DNA of 64,000 nucleotides from Streptococcus sp. oral taxon 058 str. F0407 (GCF_000235485.1 NZ_JH378889.1:151885-215884), one strand, 5' to 3'; positions 1-10,040 are shown, counted from the first letter of the stretch. Notes: generated from the sequence alone by a model not told the origin. Translations and numbers: made by a program.

Positions 1-600
1 GAGGGAAACGATAAAGGGGAGGGCCGCCATTTGCCAAGGTGTCTTTTCGACAAAATCAGAGCTGTATTCTGGATGCTTAATTGCTGCAATAATAACCGCA
101 AGAACAGTTGCAATAGTCAAGGCAGACATGATCCATTTTGCCATACCGTCCAATAGTTTGTAGCCACCAAAGAGCAGCATGGCCCAAATAACCGCAACAA
201 GGATAAGGGACCATTGAGTGATGCTAAGACCAATCATTGGAAAGGCACTAGCGATGATAGCTGAACAAAGGATGGCAACACCGGCAGTATTGACTAAGGC
301 AGAAAAGACATTGAGGATAAAGAAAATCCAGAGATAGAGTTTTCCTTTTTCGGCATAGCCCTCGACCAAGGTTTTGCCAGTATCGGCAGTATATTCGGCA
401 CCGAAACGGAAAAATGGATATTTGAAAACATTAGCCAAGATAACCAAGAGGAGTAGAGACCAACCATAAGAACCACCAGCTTGAGTAGAGGATACAATGT
501 GAGAACCTCCAACGGCGGCAGAAGCCATTAGGATTCCTGGCCCCATTGCTTTCAGCTTGCTTGTCCAGGTAGACTGGTGTGATGAAGTAACTTGTGACAT
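1..600 (-). CDS. NRAMP-family transporter, C-terminal part outside the window
   Basis: The minus-strand frame is open from an ATG at 600 to the window edge, giving the first 200 residues. It starts MSQVTSSHQSTWTSK and has hydrophobic segments typical of an NRAMP (divalent metal transporter) fold. The segment GPGILMASAAVGGSH aligns with NRAMP helix 1, but the canonical metal-binding DPGN is replaced by GGSH, so it may be one of the divergent NRAMP-related proteins rather than an MntH-type Mn2+/Fe2+ importer. A strong GGGAGG ribosome site lies just upstream of the ATG. The helix 6 metal motif is outside the window, so the substrate cannot be judged. Confidence 0.75.
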   Translation of the reverse strand, partial: MSQVTSSHQSTWTSKLKAMGPGILMASAAVGGSHIVSSTQAGGSYGWSLLLLVILANVFKYPFFRFGAEYTADTGKTLVEGYAEKGKLYLWIFFILNVFSALVNTAGVAILCSAIIASAFPMIGLSITQWSLILVAVIWAMLLFGGYKLLDGMAKWIMSALTIATVLAVIIAAIKHPEYSSDFVEKTPWQMAALPFIVSL

Positions 601-622
601 AAAAACCTCCCGTTTTTGAATT

Positions 623-679
623 TTCAGAATAATCTGAATAGATAAGTTCTATTCTACAAGAAACTCAGAAAAAATGCAA
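623..679 (-). promoter_or_regulatory. Promoter and palindromic operator candidate for the NRAMP-like gene
   Basis: Read on the minus strand: -35 TTGCAT (674-679), 17 bp spacer, -10 TAGAAT (651-656). Downstream, at roughly +6 to +21, lies the palindrome TTCAGAATAATCTGAA (623-638), before the ribosome site. The position suits a repressor operator. The binding factor is unknown. Confidence 0.5.
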
Positions 680-760
680 GAAAATTTTGAAAAATTTAGA
701 AAATTTCAGAAAAACAATATGAAAGATATGATTGTTACAGGAAAATGGCATTGATGGGAG

Positions 761-791
761 TAAAAAATCCGAGAAAAAAACTTCTCGGATT
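761..791 (-). terminator. Rho-independent terminator of the small membrane protein gene
   Basis: A 10-bp stem, AATCCGAGAA (766-775) with TTCTCGGATT (782-791), is followed on the minus strand by a T run. It lies just after the stop at 795. Confidence 0.8.
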
Positions 792-794
792 CCC

Positions 795-1040
795 TTATTT
801 TAATTGCTCAGTGATTTCCTTAGAAAGCAGGAGTCCCAAACGATAGCTTTTATTGATGTAGTCAATCACATCATTGATATTTTCCGTTGTTTGGATCCTT
901 TCGCGTATGTCTGTTTTGAAAGCTTCGTCCCTCAGAAGCTGTTCCTGAAGGAGTTGTTGAAGTTTTTCCTTTTCGTATTTATTGATGAGAAAAAGAACGA
1001 CAAGACTGATAAGAACTAAGATATAAGCATACTGGCTCAT
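795..1040 (-). CDS. Small membrane-anchored hypothetical protein (81 aa)
   Basis: The ATG at 1040 is chosen because CAGGAG lies just upstream; the longer open frame reaching back to 1220 has no such site and its extra residues look non-coding. The product starts MSQYAYILVLISLVVLF, giving one N-terminal membrane segment (about residues 4-20), followed by a charged helical region (KYEKEKLQQLLQEQLL) and a soluble tail. No known family is recognised. It lies downstream of argS on the same strand, but a hairpin terminator (1079-1105) separates the two. Confidence 0.65.
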   Translation of the reverse strand: MSQYAYILVLISLVVLFLINKYEKEKLQQLLQEQLLRDEAFKTDIRERIQTTENINDVIDYINKSYRLGLLLSKEITEQLK

Positions 1041-1078
1041 AAAATTTCTCCTGGTTTGATAAAAAAGTTGATGACATA

Positions 1079-1105
1079 AGAAAAGCGAAAGAAATTTTCG
1101 CTTTT
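1079..1105 (-). terminator. Hairpin terminator downstream of argS
   Basis: AAAAGCGAAA (1081-1090) pairs with TTTCGCTTTT (1096-1105). On the minus strand the hairpin ends in a T-rich tract, and it lies between argS and the 81-residue protein. Confidence 0.6.
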
Positions 1106-1106
1106 C

Positions 1107-1381
1107 AACTAAGTGATTAGACTGGCAGAATAGGTATCTGACAGATAAAAACAGACGGTCTTGACCTTTAACTGAAAAGTCCATCCAGTTGAAATGAAGA
1201 CTAGTAAAGCACCAAGCCAAAGCCTATATAAGACTTGGCGTTAGTTTTACTTAGATTGCTTTGCAATCAAGTGACTTAAAAGATTACGACATATCTTGAA
1301 ACAAATCGATATTATTTGTTTCGAGGTATTAGTGAAGCGTTTAGGCAATTAGGAACTTTAGTTCCAATTGTTAGTACTGAA
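1107..1381. other. Non-coding spacer with several hairpins
   Basis: I see no credible gene here. The spacer holds stacked inverted repeats: CCAAG/CTTGG (1212-1238), an 11-bp stem around 1249-1272, a 12-bp stem CTTGAAACAAAT/ATTTGTTTCGAG (1295-1325) and AGGAAC/GTTCC near 1351-1365. It may be the argS 3' UTR, a degenerate repeat element or a small RNA; the sequence alone does not decide. Confidence 0.4.
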
Positions 1382-3070
1382 TCACATCTTCTCTGGTGCT
1401 TCTACTCCAAGCAAACGAAGGGACTCTTTGAGAACAACAGCTGTTGCGTAGCTAAGGGCTAGGCGGCTGTCACGCTCTGGACTTTCATCCAAGATACGAG
1501 TGTGAGCATAGTATTTGTTGAAAGCTTGAGCCAAGCTGATTGCGTATTTAGCGATGAGCGACGGATCATAGTTAACAGATGCGCGTTTGATGACACGGGC
1601 AAAGTCTTGGAGAAGTTTGATAATTTCCCAGCTTTCAGCATCATTAAGGCTATAATTTGCTTGAGCATTTGGTTGGAAGTCTGCTTTTCTAAGTAGAGAC
1701 TGAATACGCGCGTAAGCGTATTGGATGTATGGACCAGTCTCTCCTTCAAAGGAAACCATAGCTTCAAGGTCAAAGTCGTAACCATTTCTGCGGTCAGTCT
1801 TGAGGTCGTAGAATTTGACAGCTCCAACTCCAACAGCTTGAGCAATTTGATCCTTGTTTTCAAGGTCAGGATTTTTTGCTTCGATTTGTGCTTTGGCACG
1901 GCTGATAGCTTCCTGAAGGGTAGGTTCGAGCAGGATGATATTTCCCTTACGAGTAGAGAGCTTTTGACGATTTTTGGTTACAAGACCGAAGTCCACGTGA
2001 ATCATATCATCGCTCCAGTCAAATCCCATTTTCTTCAAGACTGCTTTCAATTGTTTAAAGTGGTTGGATTGCTCTTGACCAACTGCGTAGACATTTTTAA
2101 CAAAATTGTAAGTACGAGCACGGTAGATAGCTGTAGCAATATCACGTGTGATGTAGAGGGTTGCACCGTCAGATTTCTTAATCATAGCAGGTGGAAGTTC
2201 AACATCATCGAGGTTAACAATACTAGCTCCGCGTGATTCTTCTAGCAAACCTTTTTCTTCAAGGATTTGCACGGCTTCGTCCATCTTGTCATTATAGAAG
2301 GCCTCCCCGTTTAAGCTGTCAAATTCAACGCCAAGTAGTTTGTAGATGCGGTTGAACTCAACCAAACTTTCATCACGGAACCATTGCCAAAGTTGAGTTG
2401 CTTCTGGATCGCCATCTTCCAATTTTTTAAACCAGAGACGTCCTTCATCATCAAGAGCTGGGTCATTTTCGATTTCAGCATTGATGCGAACGTACAATTT
2501 TAACAATTCGTCAATCGGATTAGCTTCGACAGCTTCCTTACTTCCCCATTTTTTATAAGCAACCATGAGAAGACCAAACTGTTTCCCCCAGTCTCCAAGG
2601 TGGTTGATTTTAATAGTGTTGTAGCCCATTTTCTTAAAGATATTAGAAAGAGCATCTCCGATAACAGTTGAACGCAAGTGACCGACTGAGAAAGGTTTTG
2701 CGATGTTTGGACTTGATAGGTCAATCGTGATATTTTGCCCTTTGCCTTCCGTTTGTTGAGCGTAGTCAGATCCTTTTTCGATGATCTCTTTGATAACTGC
2801 TCCAGAAATGGCAGATTTATCAAGGAAGAAGTTCACGTAAGGACCAGTTGCAACAACTTTTTCAAAAGCTTGACTGTTGATTCTTTCAGCGATTTCAGCA
2901 GCAATCATTTGAGGGGCTTTGCGTTCGACTTTTGCAAGTGAGAAAGCGGGAAAAGCGATATCCCCCATGTCAGAGTTTTTTGGTTGTTCTAGTAAATTGA
3001 AAATAGCCTCTTGGTCCAGGCTATCGATGACGCTAGCTAATTCACTAGCAATCAGTTTTTTTGTACTCAT
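1382..3070 (-). CDS. argS: Arginyl-tRNA synthetase
   Basis: This class I aminoacyl-tRNA synthetase charges tRNA-Arg with arginine in the cytoplasm. At 562 residues it has the normal bacterial length. An N-terminal Arg-tRNA-synthetase additional domain (about 1-85) is followed by the catalytic core with the HIGH-type motif in [10 protein letters not shown], then KLSTRKGN at the KMSKS position, which is usual for ArgS, and a C-terminal DALR anticodon-binding domain ending near [10 protein letters not shown]. It is divergent from argR, which suggests arginine-linked control of the intergenic region. The minus-strand promoter has an extended -10 (TGaTAGAAT) at 3099-3107. Confidence 0.97.
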   Translation of the reverse strand: MSTKKLIASELASVIDSLDQEAIFNLLEQPKNSDMGDIAFPAFSLAKVERKAPQMIAAEIAERINSQAFEKVVATGPYVNFFLDKSAISGAVIKEIIEKGSDYAQQTEGKGQNITIDLSSPNIAKPFSVGHLRSTVIGDALSNIFKKMGYNTIKINHLGDWGKQFGLLMVAYKKWGSKEAVEANPIDELLKLYVRINAEIENDPALDDEGRLWFKKLEDGDPEATQLWQWFRDESLVEFNRIYKLLGVEFDSLNGEAFYNDKMDEAVQILEEKGLLEESRGASIVNLDDVELPPAMIKKSDGATLYITRDIATAIYRARTYNFVKNVYAVGQEQSNHFKQLKAVLKKMGFDWSDDMIHVDFGLVTKNRQKLSTRKGNIILLEPTLQEAISRAKAQIEAKNPDLENKDQIAQAVGVGAVKFYDLKTDRRNGYDFDLEAMVSFEGETGPYIQYAYARIQSLLRKADFQPNAQANYSLNDAESWEIIKLLQDFARVIKRASVNYDPSLIAKYAISLAQAFNKYYAHTRILDESPERDSRLALSYATAVVLKESLRLLGVEAPEKM

Positions 3071-3098
3071 AAGTAGGCTCCTTTTGGACTTTTATTCT

Positions 3099-3206
3099 AT
3101 TCTATCATAAATTTAGTGAAAGAAGAAAGATTTTTTTGAATTATTCAGTTTTTCTGGTATAATTATATCTAAAAATAAACCCGAAATCGGTTATAAATAT
3201 TCATGT
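3099..3206. promoter_or_regulatory. Divergent argS/argR promoter region with a possible ARG box
   Basis: The minus-strand extended -10 TGaTAGAAT (3099-3107) serves argS. The plus-strand extended -10 TGgTATAAT (3155-3163) serves argR. The stretch at 3191-3206, read on the minus strand as ACATGAATATTTATAA, resembles one half-diverged ARG box (consensus about TGAATWWWWATTCA). ArgR autoregulation is therefore plausible but not shown. Confidence 0.55.
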
Positions 3207-3217
3207 AAGAGGTTGAT

Positions 3218-3664
3218 ATGAGAAAAAAAGAACGGCACCAGTTGATTAAAAAGATGATCACTGAGGAAAAACTAGCTACACAGAAAGATATCCAAGATCG
3301 TCTAGAGGTTCGAAATGTCTTTGTAACGCAAACGACCTTGTCTCGCGACTTGCGCGAGATCGGCCTGACCAAGGTTAAGAAAAATGGTATGGTCTACTAT
3401 GTGTTAGCAAATGAGACAGAAAAGATTGATTTGGTAGAGTTTTTGTCGCATCATCTAGAAGGAGTTGCGAGAGCAGAGTTTACTTTGGTATTACACACCA
3501 AGCTTGGAGAAGCGGCTGTTTTGGCAAATATTGTTGATGAAAATAAGGACGAGTCAATTTTAGGGACGGTTGCTGGTGCCAATACCTTACTGGTTATTTG
3601 TCGAGACCAGCATGTTGCCAAGGTCATGGAAGAGCGTTTGCTGGATTTGATGAGGGATAGATAG
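3218..3664 (+). CDS. argR: Arginine repressor family regulator
   Basis: This 148-residue DNA-binding regulator of arginine metabolism acts as an arginine-responsive hexamer in the family. The N-terminal winged helix (about 1-70) contains the recognition stretch [12 protein letters not shown]. The C-terminal oligomerisation and arginine-binding domain (about 80-148) contains [15 protein letters not shown], close to the family GTIAGDDT core. AGAGG precedes the ATG. It lies 50 bp before mutS and is divergent from argS, an order common in streptococci. Streptococci carry several ArgR-type paralogues, so its exact regulon is uncertain. Confidence 0.93.
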   Translation: MRKKERHQLIKKMITEEKLATQKDIQDRLEVRNVFVTQTTLSRDLREIGLTKVKKNGMVYYVLANETEKIDLVEFLSHHLEGVARAEFTLVLHTKLGEAAVLANIVDENKDESILGTVAGANTLLVICRDQHVAKVMEERLLDLMRDR

Positions 3665-3714
3665 GGTTTTGGGACTTGTTCCCAAGCCTTATTTTTGACA
3701 AGGAGAGAGCCAAT

Positions 3715-6249
3715 ATGACGACAGAAAAACTATCACCTGGTATGCAGCAGTATGTGGATATTAAAAAGCAATATCCAGATGCTTTTTTGCTGTTTCGAAT
3801 GGGTGATTTTTATGAATTGTTTTATGAGGATGCGGTCAATGCGGCGCAGATTTTAGAGATTTCACTGACTAGTCGTAATAAAAATGCGGACAATCCCATT
3901 CCTATGGCGGGAGTTCCTTATCATTCTGCCCAACAGTACATTGATGTGTTGATTGAGCAGGGCTATAAGGTAGCCATTGCTGAGCAGATGGAAGATCCCA
4001 AACAAGCAGTTGGGGTTGTTAAACGAGAGGTTGTTCAGGTCATTACACCCGGGACAGTAGTCGATAGCACTAAGCCGGACAGTCAGAACAATTTCTTGGT
4101 TGCCCTAGACCGTGATGGCAGTCAGTTTGGCCTAGCTTATCTGGACCTAGTGACGGGTGATTTTTATGTGACAGGTCTTTTGGATTTCACGCTGGTTTGT
4201 GGAGAAATCCGTAATCTCAAGGCTCGAGAAGTGGTGCTGGGTTATGACTTGTCTGAGGCAGAAGAACAGATTCTCAGCCGCCAGATGAATCTTGTGCTCT
4301 CTTATGAAAAAGAAAGTTTTGAGGACATCCATTTACTGGATTCACGACTGGCAGCTGTGGAGCAAGCAGCAGCTAGTAAGCTCCTCCAGTATGTTCATCG
4401 GACCCAGATGCGGGAATTGAATCATCTTAAACCGGTAATTCGCTATGAAATCAAAGATTTCTTGCAGATGGATTATGCGACCAAGGCCAGTCTGGATTTG
4501 GTTGAGAATGCCCGTTCAGGCAAGAAGCAAGGCAGTCTTTTCTGGCTTTTGGATGAAACCAAAACGGCTATGGGTATGCGGCTCTTGCGTTCTTGGATTC
4601 ATCGTCCTTTAATTGATAAGGAGCGAATTGTCCAACGTCAAGAGGTGGTGCAGGTCTTTCTTGACCACTTCTTTGAGCGTAGTGATTTGACAGACAGTCT
4701 CAAAGGTGTTTATGATATCGAACGTTTGGCTAGTCGGGTTTCTTTTGGAAAGACCAATCCCAAGGATCTCTTGCAGTTAGCTACTACCTTGTCTAGTGTG
4801 CCACGGATTCGTGCGATTTTAGAAGGCATGGAGCAACCTGCTTTGGCCTATCTCATCACACAGTTGGATGGAATCCCTGAGTTGGAGAGCTTGATTAGCG
4901 CAGCGATTGCTCCTGAAGCTCCTCATGTGATTACGGAAGGTGGCATTATCCGTACGGGATTTGATGAGACCTTAGACAAGTACCGTCGTGTGCTCAGAGA
5001 AGGGACTAGCTGGATTGCTGAGATTGAGGCTAAGGAGCGAGAAAACTCTGGCATCAGCACGCTCAAGATTGACTACAATAAAAAAGATGGCTACTATTTC
5101 CATGTGACCAATTCGCAACTGGGAAATGTTCCAGCCCACTTTTTCCGTAAGGCAACGCTGAAAAACTCAGAACGCTTCGGGACTGAGGAATTAGCTCGTA
5201 TCGAGGGAGATATGTTGGAGGCGCGTGAGAAGTCAGCCAAACTAGAGTACGAAATCTTTATGCGTATCCGTGAGGAAGTCAGCAAGTACATCCAGCGTTT
5301 ACAGGCTCTAGCCCAAGGAATTGCTACGGTTGATGTCTTGCAAAGTCTAGCAGTTGTGGCTGAAACCCAGCATTTAATCCGACCTGAGTTTGGAGAGAAT
5401 TCACGAATTGATATTCAGAAAGGGCGTCATGCTGTCGTCGAAAAGGTCATGGGAGCGCAGACCTATATTCCAAACAGTATCCAGATGGCAGAAGACACCA
5501 GTATTCAACTGATTACAGGGCCAAACATGAGTGGGAAGTCTACCTATATGCGCCAGCTAGCTATGACGGCGGTTATGGCTCAGCTGGGTTCTTATGTTCC
5601 AGCTGAGAGCGCTCATTTACCGATTTTTGATGCTATCTTTACCCGTATCGGAGCAGCAGATGACTTGGTTTCAGGTCAATCAACCTTCATGGTAGAGATG
5701 ATGGAGGCCAACAATGCCATTTCGCATGCGACCAAGGATTCCTTGATTCTCTTTGATGAATTGGGACGGGGAACTGCAACTTATGACGGGATGGCTCTTG
5801 CTCAGTCCATCATCGAATACATCCACGAGCATATCGGAGCCAAGACCCTCTTTGCCACCCACTACCATGAGTTGACTAGTCTGGAGTCTAGTTTACAACA
5901 CTTGGTCAATGTCCACGTGGCAACCTTGGAGCAGGATGGACAGGTCACCTTCCTTCACAAGATTGAACCAGGACCAGCTGACAAATCCTACGGTATCCAT
6001 GTTGCTAAGATTGCTGGCTTACCAGCCGAACTCTTAGCAAGAGCGGATAAGATTTTGGCTCAGTTAGAGAGTCAGGGGCAAGAAAGCCCAGCTCCGATGA
6101 GGCAAACAAGTGCCGTCACGGAACAGATTTCTCTCTTTGATACGCCTGAAGAACACCCTATCCTAGCAGAATTAGCTAAACTGGATGTTTACAACATGAC
6201 ACCTATACAGGCTATGAATGTCTTAGTCGAGTTCAAACAAAAGTTATAA
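3715..6249 (+). CDS. mutS: DNA mismatch repair ATPase MutS (HexA)
   Basis: MutS recognises mismatches and recruits MutL. The ATG at 3715 is preferred (AAGGAG upstream), giving 844 residues, the HexA length; an upstream in-frame ATG at 3676 has no ribosome site. The N-terminal mismatch-binding domain shows [10 protein letters not shown] with the intercalating Phe. The C-terminal ABC ATPase has Walker [10 protein letters not shown], Walker B with [10 protein letters not shown] and the switch region [10 protein letters not shown]. It is probably cotranscribed with argR. A hairpin at 6251-6286 ends the gene. Confidence 0.97.
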   Translation: MTTEKLSPGMQQYVDIKKQYPDAFLLFRMGDFYELFYEDAVNAAQILEISLTSRNKNADNPIPMAGVPYHSAQQYIDVLIEQGYKVAIAEQMEDPKQAVGVVKREVVQVITPGTVVDSTKPDSQNNFLVALDRDGSQFGLAYLDLVTGDFYVTGLLDFTLVCGEIRNLKAREVVLGYDLSEAEEQILSRQMNLVLSYEKESFEDIHLLDSRLAAVEQAAASKLLQYVHRTQMRELNHLKPVIRYEIKDFLQMDYATKASLDLVENARSGKKQGSLFWLLDETKTAMGMRLLRSWIHRPLIDKERIVQRQEVVQVFLDHFFERSDLTDSLKGVYDIERLASRVSFGKTNPKDLLQLATTLSSVPRIRAILEGMEQPALAYLITQLDGIPELESLISAAIAPEAPHVITEGGIIRTGFDETLDKYRRVLREGTSWIAEIEAKERENSGISTLKIDYNKKDGYYFHVTNSQLGNVPAHFFRKATLKNSERFGTEELARIEGDMLEAREKSAKLEYEIFMRIREEVSKYIQRLQALAQGIATVDVLQSLAVVAETQHLIRPEFGENSRIDIQKGRHAVVEKVMGAQTYIPNSIQMAEDTSIQLITGPNMSGKSTYMRQLAMTAVMAQLGSYVPAESAHLPIFDAIFTRIGAADDLVSGQSTFMVEMMEANNAISHATKDSLILFDELGRGTATYDGMALAQSIIEYIHEHIGAKTLFATHYHELTSLESSLQHLVNVHVATLEQDGQVTFLHKIEPGPADKSYGIHVAKIAGLPAELLARADKILAQLESQGQESPAPMRQTSAVTEQISLFDTPEEHPILAELAKLDVYNMTPIQAMNVLVEFKQKL

Positions 6250-6250
6250 A

Positions 6251-6286
6251 AATAATCCCACTCACAAATGTATGAGTGGGATTATT
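6251..6286. terminator. Bidirectional hairpin between mutS and the convergent DUF3021 gene
   Basis: A perfect 14-bp stem, AATAATCCCACTCA (6251-6264) with TGAGTGGGATTATT (6273-6286), lies between two convergent genes. The T tract on either side is weak. Confidence 0.7.
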
Positions 6287-6290
6287 GCTG

Positions 6291-6749
6291 TCACTTTTTA
6301 TGGGCCAAGAGTTGATTGATGTGGTCCACTTTTTTAGCCTCTCTTTTATAGAGGATAGTCCAGATGATGAGGTAGACAATCGCAAACTCGATAATGAGCT
6401 GGAGATAGAAGGCCCAGTGGAAGGGGAACCAACCTGCCAGAGTTGCTAATGGGATAAAGCCTACTAGCATGAGAGAAAAATGAGTAAGAGTCGCACGAAG
6501 CATGCTCCAGTCACGTCTGAATAATCGGTTGCCAAAATTGAAGAGAATACCGATAGCTGCCCAGATAAGTGTGCAGTAGAGCAAGACCAGGGCACCGTGA
6601 ACCTGATGTTGGAACATCACTTGGCCGATTAGAGAATCGGAACTCAGTGGGGCGTAGGTACTTGGTGCATAAATGAGTGAAAAGATGATAGAGAGGATGA
6701 GGCCGATAAGAACACCAGCGGCTGCATCGTGAAAGATTTGTTTTTTCAT
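6291..6749 (-). CDS. DUF3021 family membrane protein, partner of the LytTR regulator
   Basis: A 152-residue integral membrane protein with four predicted helices (about 10-30, 45-75, 88-110 and 115-138) and a basic tail, matching the DUF3021 pattern. Its ATG overlaps the stop of the upstream LytTR gene by four bases (ATGA), so the two are translationally coupled. Such pairs form streptococcal LytTR regulatory systems, in which the membrane protein usually restrains the DNA-binding partner. The signal sensed here is unknown. Confidence 0.8.
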   Translation of the reverse strand: MKKQIFHDAAAGVLIGLILSIIFSLIYAPSTYAPLSSDSLIGQVMFQHQVHGALVLLYCTLIWAAIGILFNFGNRLFRRDWSMLRATLTHFSLMLVGFIPLATLAGWFPFHWAFYLQLIIEFAIVYLIIWTILYKREAKKVDHINQLLAHKK

Positions 6750-7186
6750 AGTTCTAATTTCTCCTTGATGGTTTTTAGGTAACGGCGTGAAGAGTAGGTG
6801 AAGCTTTCATTTTTTAGAAAGATTTCTACCAGACCGTTGGGGGTTAGCTTGAGATGAGAGATCGAGTCGATATTGATGATTTCTGATTGGGAAATTTGGA
6901 TAAAAGTGGTCGGCAGAATTTCAAGAACTTGATAGAGACGCAAATCAATGGTGTAGGTCTGAGATGCAGTTTCTGCTAGAACCTTCCGATTCTCGATATA
7001 GAAGCGTTGTATCTTACCAATCTTAACTAGATAGACCTGATCTTCAATCTTTCCTTTGATTGTTTCTTTTTGGTCAAGATTTTCTGCGAACTCAATGACT
7101 TTCTGGACTTTTTCGGTTGACTGAGGTGCTTGGACAATCAGCTTTTCTTCCTCGTAAGTCTCCTTAATCTGTAGTTCTACTTTCAT
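6746..7186 (-). CDS. LytTR-domain DNA-binding transcriptional regulator
   Basis: This 146-residue protein lacks a response-regulator receiver domain. It has an N-terminal alpha/beta region (about 1-50) and a C-terminal LytTR domain (about 55-146) with FYIENRKVLAETASQTY, FIQISQSEIINIDSI and a terminal YSSRRYLKTIKEKL. AGGAGGG precedes the ATG. Paired with the DUF3021 protein it forms a LytTR regulatory system like HdrRM and BrsRM of S. mutans. A direct-repeat operator candidate lies next to its own promoter, which suggests autoactivation. Its targets are not visible. Confidence 0.85.
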   Translation of the reverse strand: MKVELQIKETYEEEKLIVQAPQSTEKVQKVIEFAENLDQKETIKGKIEDQVYLVKIGKIQRFYIENRKVLAETASQTYTIDLRLYQVLEILPTTFIQISQSEIINIDSISHLKLTPNGLVEIFLKNESFTYSSRRYLKTIKEKLEL

Positions 7187-7250
7187 AAATTTCCCTCCTT
7201 TTCAGTTATACAAGGTTGTGATCACTTCCTGTACACCTTTATTAAACACT

Positions 7251-7308
7251 ATTTTACGACCCATGGCAAGAGCTTTTGTCTATGTGGAGAGATTTGGAGT
7301 CTATGTGG
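7251..7308 (-). promoter_or_regulatory. LytTR direct-repeat operator and promoter
   Basis: The 10-bp sequence GTCTATGTGG occurs at 7278-7287 and again at 7299-7308, exactly 21 bp apart, which is the two-turn spacing used by LytTR proteins. On the minus strand the nearer repeat touches a poor -35 (TTTTGT complement, 7274-7279), then a 17-bp spacer and -10 TAAAAT (7251-7256). That layout is typical of an activator-dependent promoter. Confidence 0.65.
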
Positions 7309-7338
7309 TATTTGCTTTTTCTGGTAGCATCTGAAATA

Positions 7339-7347
7339 TGGTATAAT
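7339..7347 (+). promoter_or_regulatory. Extended -10 promoter of mutL
   Basis: TGgTATAAT at 7339-7347 lies 44 bp before the mutL ATG. The LytTR direct repeats end about 10 bp upstream of where its -35 would be. Confidence 0.7.
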
Positions 7348-7390
7348 ATAATCAATTTCTAGGAAAATAGATACAGAAAGGGGCTGAAAG

Positions 7391-9340
7391 ATGTCTCATA
7401 TTATTGAATTGCCAGAGGTGCTGGCAAACCAGATCGCGGCAGGAGAGGTCATTGAACGTCCTGCCAGTGTGGTTAAAGAATTGGTAGAAAACGCCATTGA
7501 CGCTGGCTCTAGCCAGATTATCATCGAGATTGAGGAAGCTGGTCTTAAGAAGATTCAAATCACAGATAATGGTCATGGAATTGCCCACGATGAGGTGGAA
7601 TTGGCCCTGCGTCGCCATGCGACTAGCAAGATCAAAAATCAAGCGGATCTTTTTCGGATTCGGACGCTTGGTTTTCGTGGCGAAGCCCTGCCCTCTATCG
7701 CTTCTGTCAGTGTCTTAACTCTGTTGACCGCGATGGATGGTGCTAGTCATGGAACTAAGTTAGTCGCGCGTGGAGGGCAAGTTGAGGAAGTCATCCCAGC
7801 GACTAGTCCTGTGGGAACCAAGGTTTGTGTAGAGGACCTCTTTTTCAACACGCCAGCCCGTCTCAAGTATATGAAGAGCCAGCAAGCGGAGTTGTCTCAT
7901 ATCATCGATATCGTCAATCGTCTGGGCCTTGCTCATCCTGAGATTTCTTTTAGTTTGGTTAGTGATGGTAAGGAAATGACACGAACAGCAGGGACTGGGC
8001 AATTACGTCAAGCCATTGCAGGGATCTATGGCTTAGCTAGTGCCAAGAAGATGATAGCCATTGAGAACTCGGATCTGGACTTTGAAATTTCAGGTTTTGT
8101 GTCTTTGCCTGAGTTGACTCGGGCAAATCGCAACTATATCAGTCTCTTTATCAATGGGCGTTATATCAAAAACTTCCTGCTCAACCGTGCTATTTTGGAT
8201 GGTTACGGAAGCAAGCTCATGGTAGGTCGTTTTCCACTGGCTGTCATTCACATCCATATCGATCCTTATCTAGCGGATGTCAATGTGCATCCGACCAAGC
8301 AAGAGGTGCGGATTTCCAAGGAAAGAGAACTGATGACGCTGGTCTCAGAAGCTATTGCAAATAGTCTCAAGGAACAAACCTTGATTCCTGATGCTTTGGA
8401 AAATCTTGCCAAATCGACCGTGCGTAATCGTCAAAAGGTGGAGCAGACCACTCTCCCACTCAAAGAAAATACTCTCTACTATGAGCAAACAGAGCCGCCA
8501 AGACCCAGTCAAGCTGAGGTAGCAGATCATCAGGTTGAATTATCTGAGGAAGGGCAGGATTTAACCTTGTTTGCCAAGGAAACCTTGGACCAGTTGACTA
8601 AGCCCGCAAAACTGCATTTTGCAGAGAGAAAACCTGCTAGTTATGATCAGCTAGACCATCCAGAGTTAGATCTAGCTAGCCTTGATAAGGCTTATGACAA
8701 GCTGGAGCGAGAAGAATCGTCAAGCTTTCCAGAGTTGGAATTTTTCGGGCAAATGCACGGGACTTATCTCTTTGCACAAGGGCGAGATGGACTTTACATC
8801 ATAGACCAGCATGCGGCTCAGGAAAGGGTTAAGTACGAGGAGTACCGTGAAAGCATTGGCAATGTTGACCAGAGTCAGCAGCAACTCCTAGTACCCTATA
8901 TCTTTGAATTTCCTGCGGATGATGCCCTTCGTCTTAGAGAAAGAATGCCTCTCTTAGAGGAAGTAGGCGTCTTTCTAGCAGAGTACGGAGAAAATCAATT
9001 TATCCTGCGTGAACATCCTATTTGGATGGCAGAGGAGGAAATCGAGTCTGGTATCTATGAAATGTGTGACATGCTGCTCTTGACCAAGGAAGTTTCTATT
9101 AAGAAATACCGAGCAGAGCTGGCTATCATGATGTCCTGCAAGCGGTCTATCAAGGCCAATCATCGTATCGATGACCATTCGGCCAGACAGCTCCTCTATC
9201 AGCTTTCTCAATGTGACAATCCCTATAACTGTCCCCACGGACGCCCTGTTTTGGTACATTTCACCAAGTCGGATATGGAAAAGATGTTCCGACGCATTCA
9301 GGAGAATCATACCAGCCTCCGTGAGTTGGGGAAATATTAA
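7391..9340 (+). CDS. mutL: DNA mismatch repair protein MutL (HexB)
   Basis: MutL couples MutS mismatch recognition to strand removal. It has 649 residues. The N-terminal GHKL ATPase shows [18 protein letters not shown] and [14 protein letters not shown] variable linker (about 340-455) precedes the C-terminal dimerisation domain. The C-terminus carries [13 protein letters not shown], the metal-binding signature of nicking-type MutL, together with NCPHGRP, so strand incision by MutL itself is expected. GAAAGGGG lies upstream of the ATG. A terminator follows at 9346. Confidence 0.97.
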   Translation: MSHIIELPEVLANQIAAGEVIERPASVVKELVENAIDAGSSQIIIEIEEAGLKKIQITDNGHGIAHDEVELALRRHATSKIKNQADLFRIRTLGFRGEALPSIASVSVLTLLTAMDGASHGTKLVARGGQVEEVIPATSPVGTKVCVEDLFFNTPARLKYMKSQQAELSHIIDIVNRLGLAHPEISFSLVSDGKEMTRTAGTGQLRQAIAGIYGLASAKKMIAIENSDLDFEISGFVSLPELTRANRNYISLFINGRYIKNFLLNRAILDGYGSKLMVGRFPLAVIHIHIDPYLADVNVHPTKQEVRISKERELMTLVSEAIANSLKEQTLIPDALENLAKSTVRNRQKVEQTTLPLKENTLYYEQTEPPRPSQAEVADHQVELSEEGQDLTLFAKETLDQLTKPAKLHFAERKPASYDQLDHPELDLASLDKAYDKLEREESSSFPELEFFGQMHGTYLFAQGRDGLYIIDQHAAQERVKYEEYRESIGNVDQSQQQLLVPYIFEFPADDALRLRERMPLLEEVGVFLAEYGENQFILREHPIWMAEEEIESGIYEMCDMLLLTKEVSIKKYRAELAIMMSCKRSIKANHRIDDHSARQLLYQLSQCDNPYNCPHGRPVLVHFTKSDMEKMFRRIQENHTSLRELGKY

Positions 9341-9345
9341 GAACA

Positions 9346-9386
9346 CAAAAAGCCTTTGTTCTTTTAGAACAAGGCTTTTTAGTTTT
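9346..9386 (+). terminator. mutL terminator
   Basis: AAAAAGCCTTTGTTCT pairs with AGAACAAGGCTTTTT, followed by AGTTTTT. This is a classic intrinsic terminator six bases after the stop. Confidence 0.85.
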
Positions 9387-9491
9387 TCTAAAGTGGGAAC
9401 CTGATTGGACATGGGCAACTTGACATGAGGTTTACACTTGCTTGACAAGACCAGCCTTATAAAAAGTTTTGAAAATGCTGAATCAGTTGAT

Positions 9492-9989
9492 TCAAGTTTT
9501 TGTAGAGTCGTCTTGTTCTAAAGGATTCTCAAGACCAATTACCTTATCAAGATAACGTTGTTTGGTTTTGAGAACCTTATTGATAGCAATTGCAGAAGCG
9601 ATTAAGAGAACGAAGGTTAGCCAGATCCAAGCGGTGAATTCGGCTGGAAAACTAGAACCGGCTAAAAAGAGATAGATAGCCAGAGCCAATACGAAAATAT
9701 AAATCACTTGCCAGAGGCCAAAGGATTTAACCTCTTTATAGTATTTGTCCTTGTCTTCTTCCAAGATCACTGCTGTGGAACCTTTTTCAGAGTTTTCATC
9801 CAGAAGTAGATAGTCAGTTGTCACTTGAAAAGTCTTGCTTAATTCAATGATTTTTTCGATTTCAGGAAGTACTTGTCCAGACTCCCATTTGGAGATGCTT
9901 TGCCGAGAAACATTGATTTGTTCTGCTAGCTTTTCCTGGGACCAACCTTTTTCCTTTCTGAGCTCAAATAGTTTTTCTGCGAGTTTCAT
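9492..9989 (-). CDS. XRE-family regulator with C-terminal membrane anchor
   Basis: A 165-residue protein. Residues 1-65 form a Cro/CI helix-turn-helix ([25 protein letters not shown]). The C-terminal part has two hydrophobic helices (about 92-110 and 117-138) and ends in a charged tail. This architecture is common for membrane-tethered streptococcal regulators. AGGAGG precedes the ATG. The promoter on the minus strand is TTGACA (10064-10069), 17 bp, TATTCT (10041-10046). It is divergent from ruvA. Its targets are unknown. Confidence 0.85.
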   Translation of the reverse strand: MKLAEKLFELRKEKGWSQEKLAEQINVSRQSISKWESGQVLPEIEKIIELSKTFQVTTDYLLLDENSEKGSTAVILEEDKDKYYKEVKSFGLWQVIYIFVLALAIYLFLAGSSFPAEFTAWIWLTFVLLIASAIAINKVLKTKQRYLDKVIGLENPLEQDDSTKT

Positions 9990-10040
9990 TATTCTATCCT
10001 CCTTTTTCTACTTCTATCCTAACAATTTTTACTTATAATG

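Noticed and set aside
1041..1220. N-terminal extension of the 81-residue membrane protein to 141 residues
   Set aside because: It crosses a terminator hairpin, has no ribosome site and reads as non-coding sequence.
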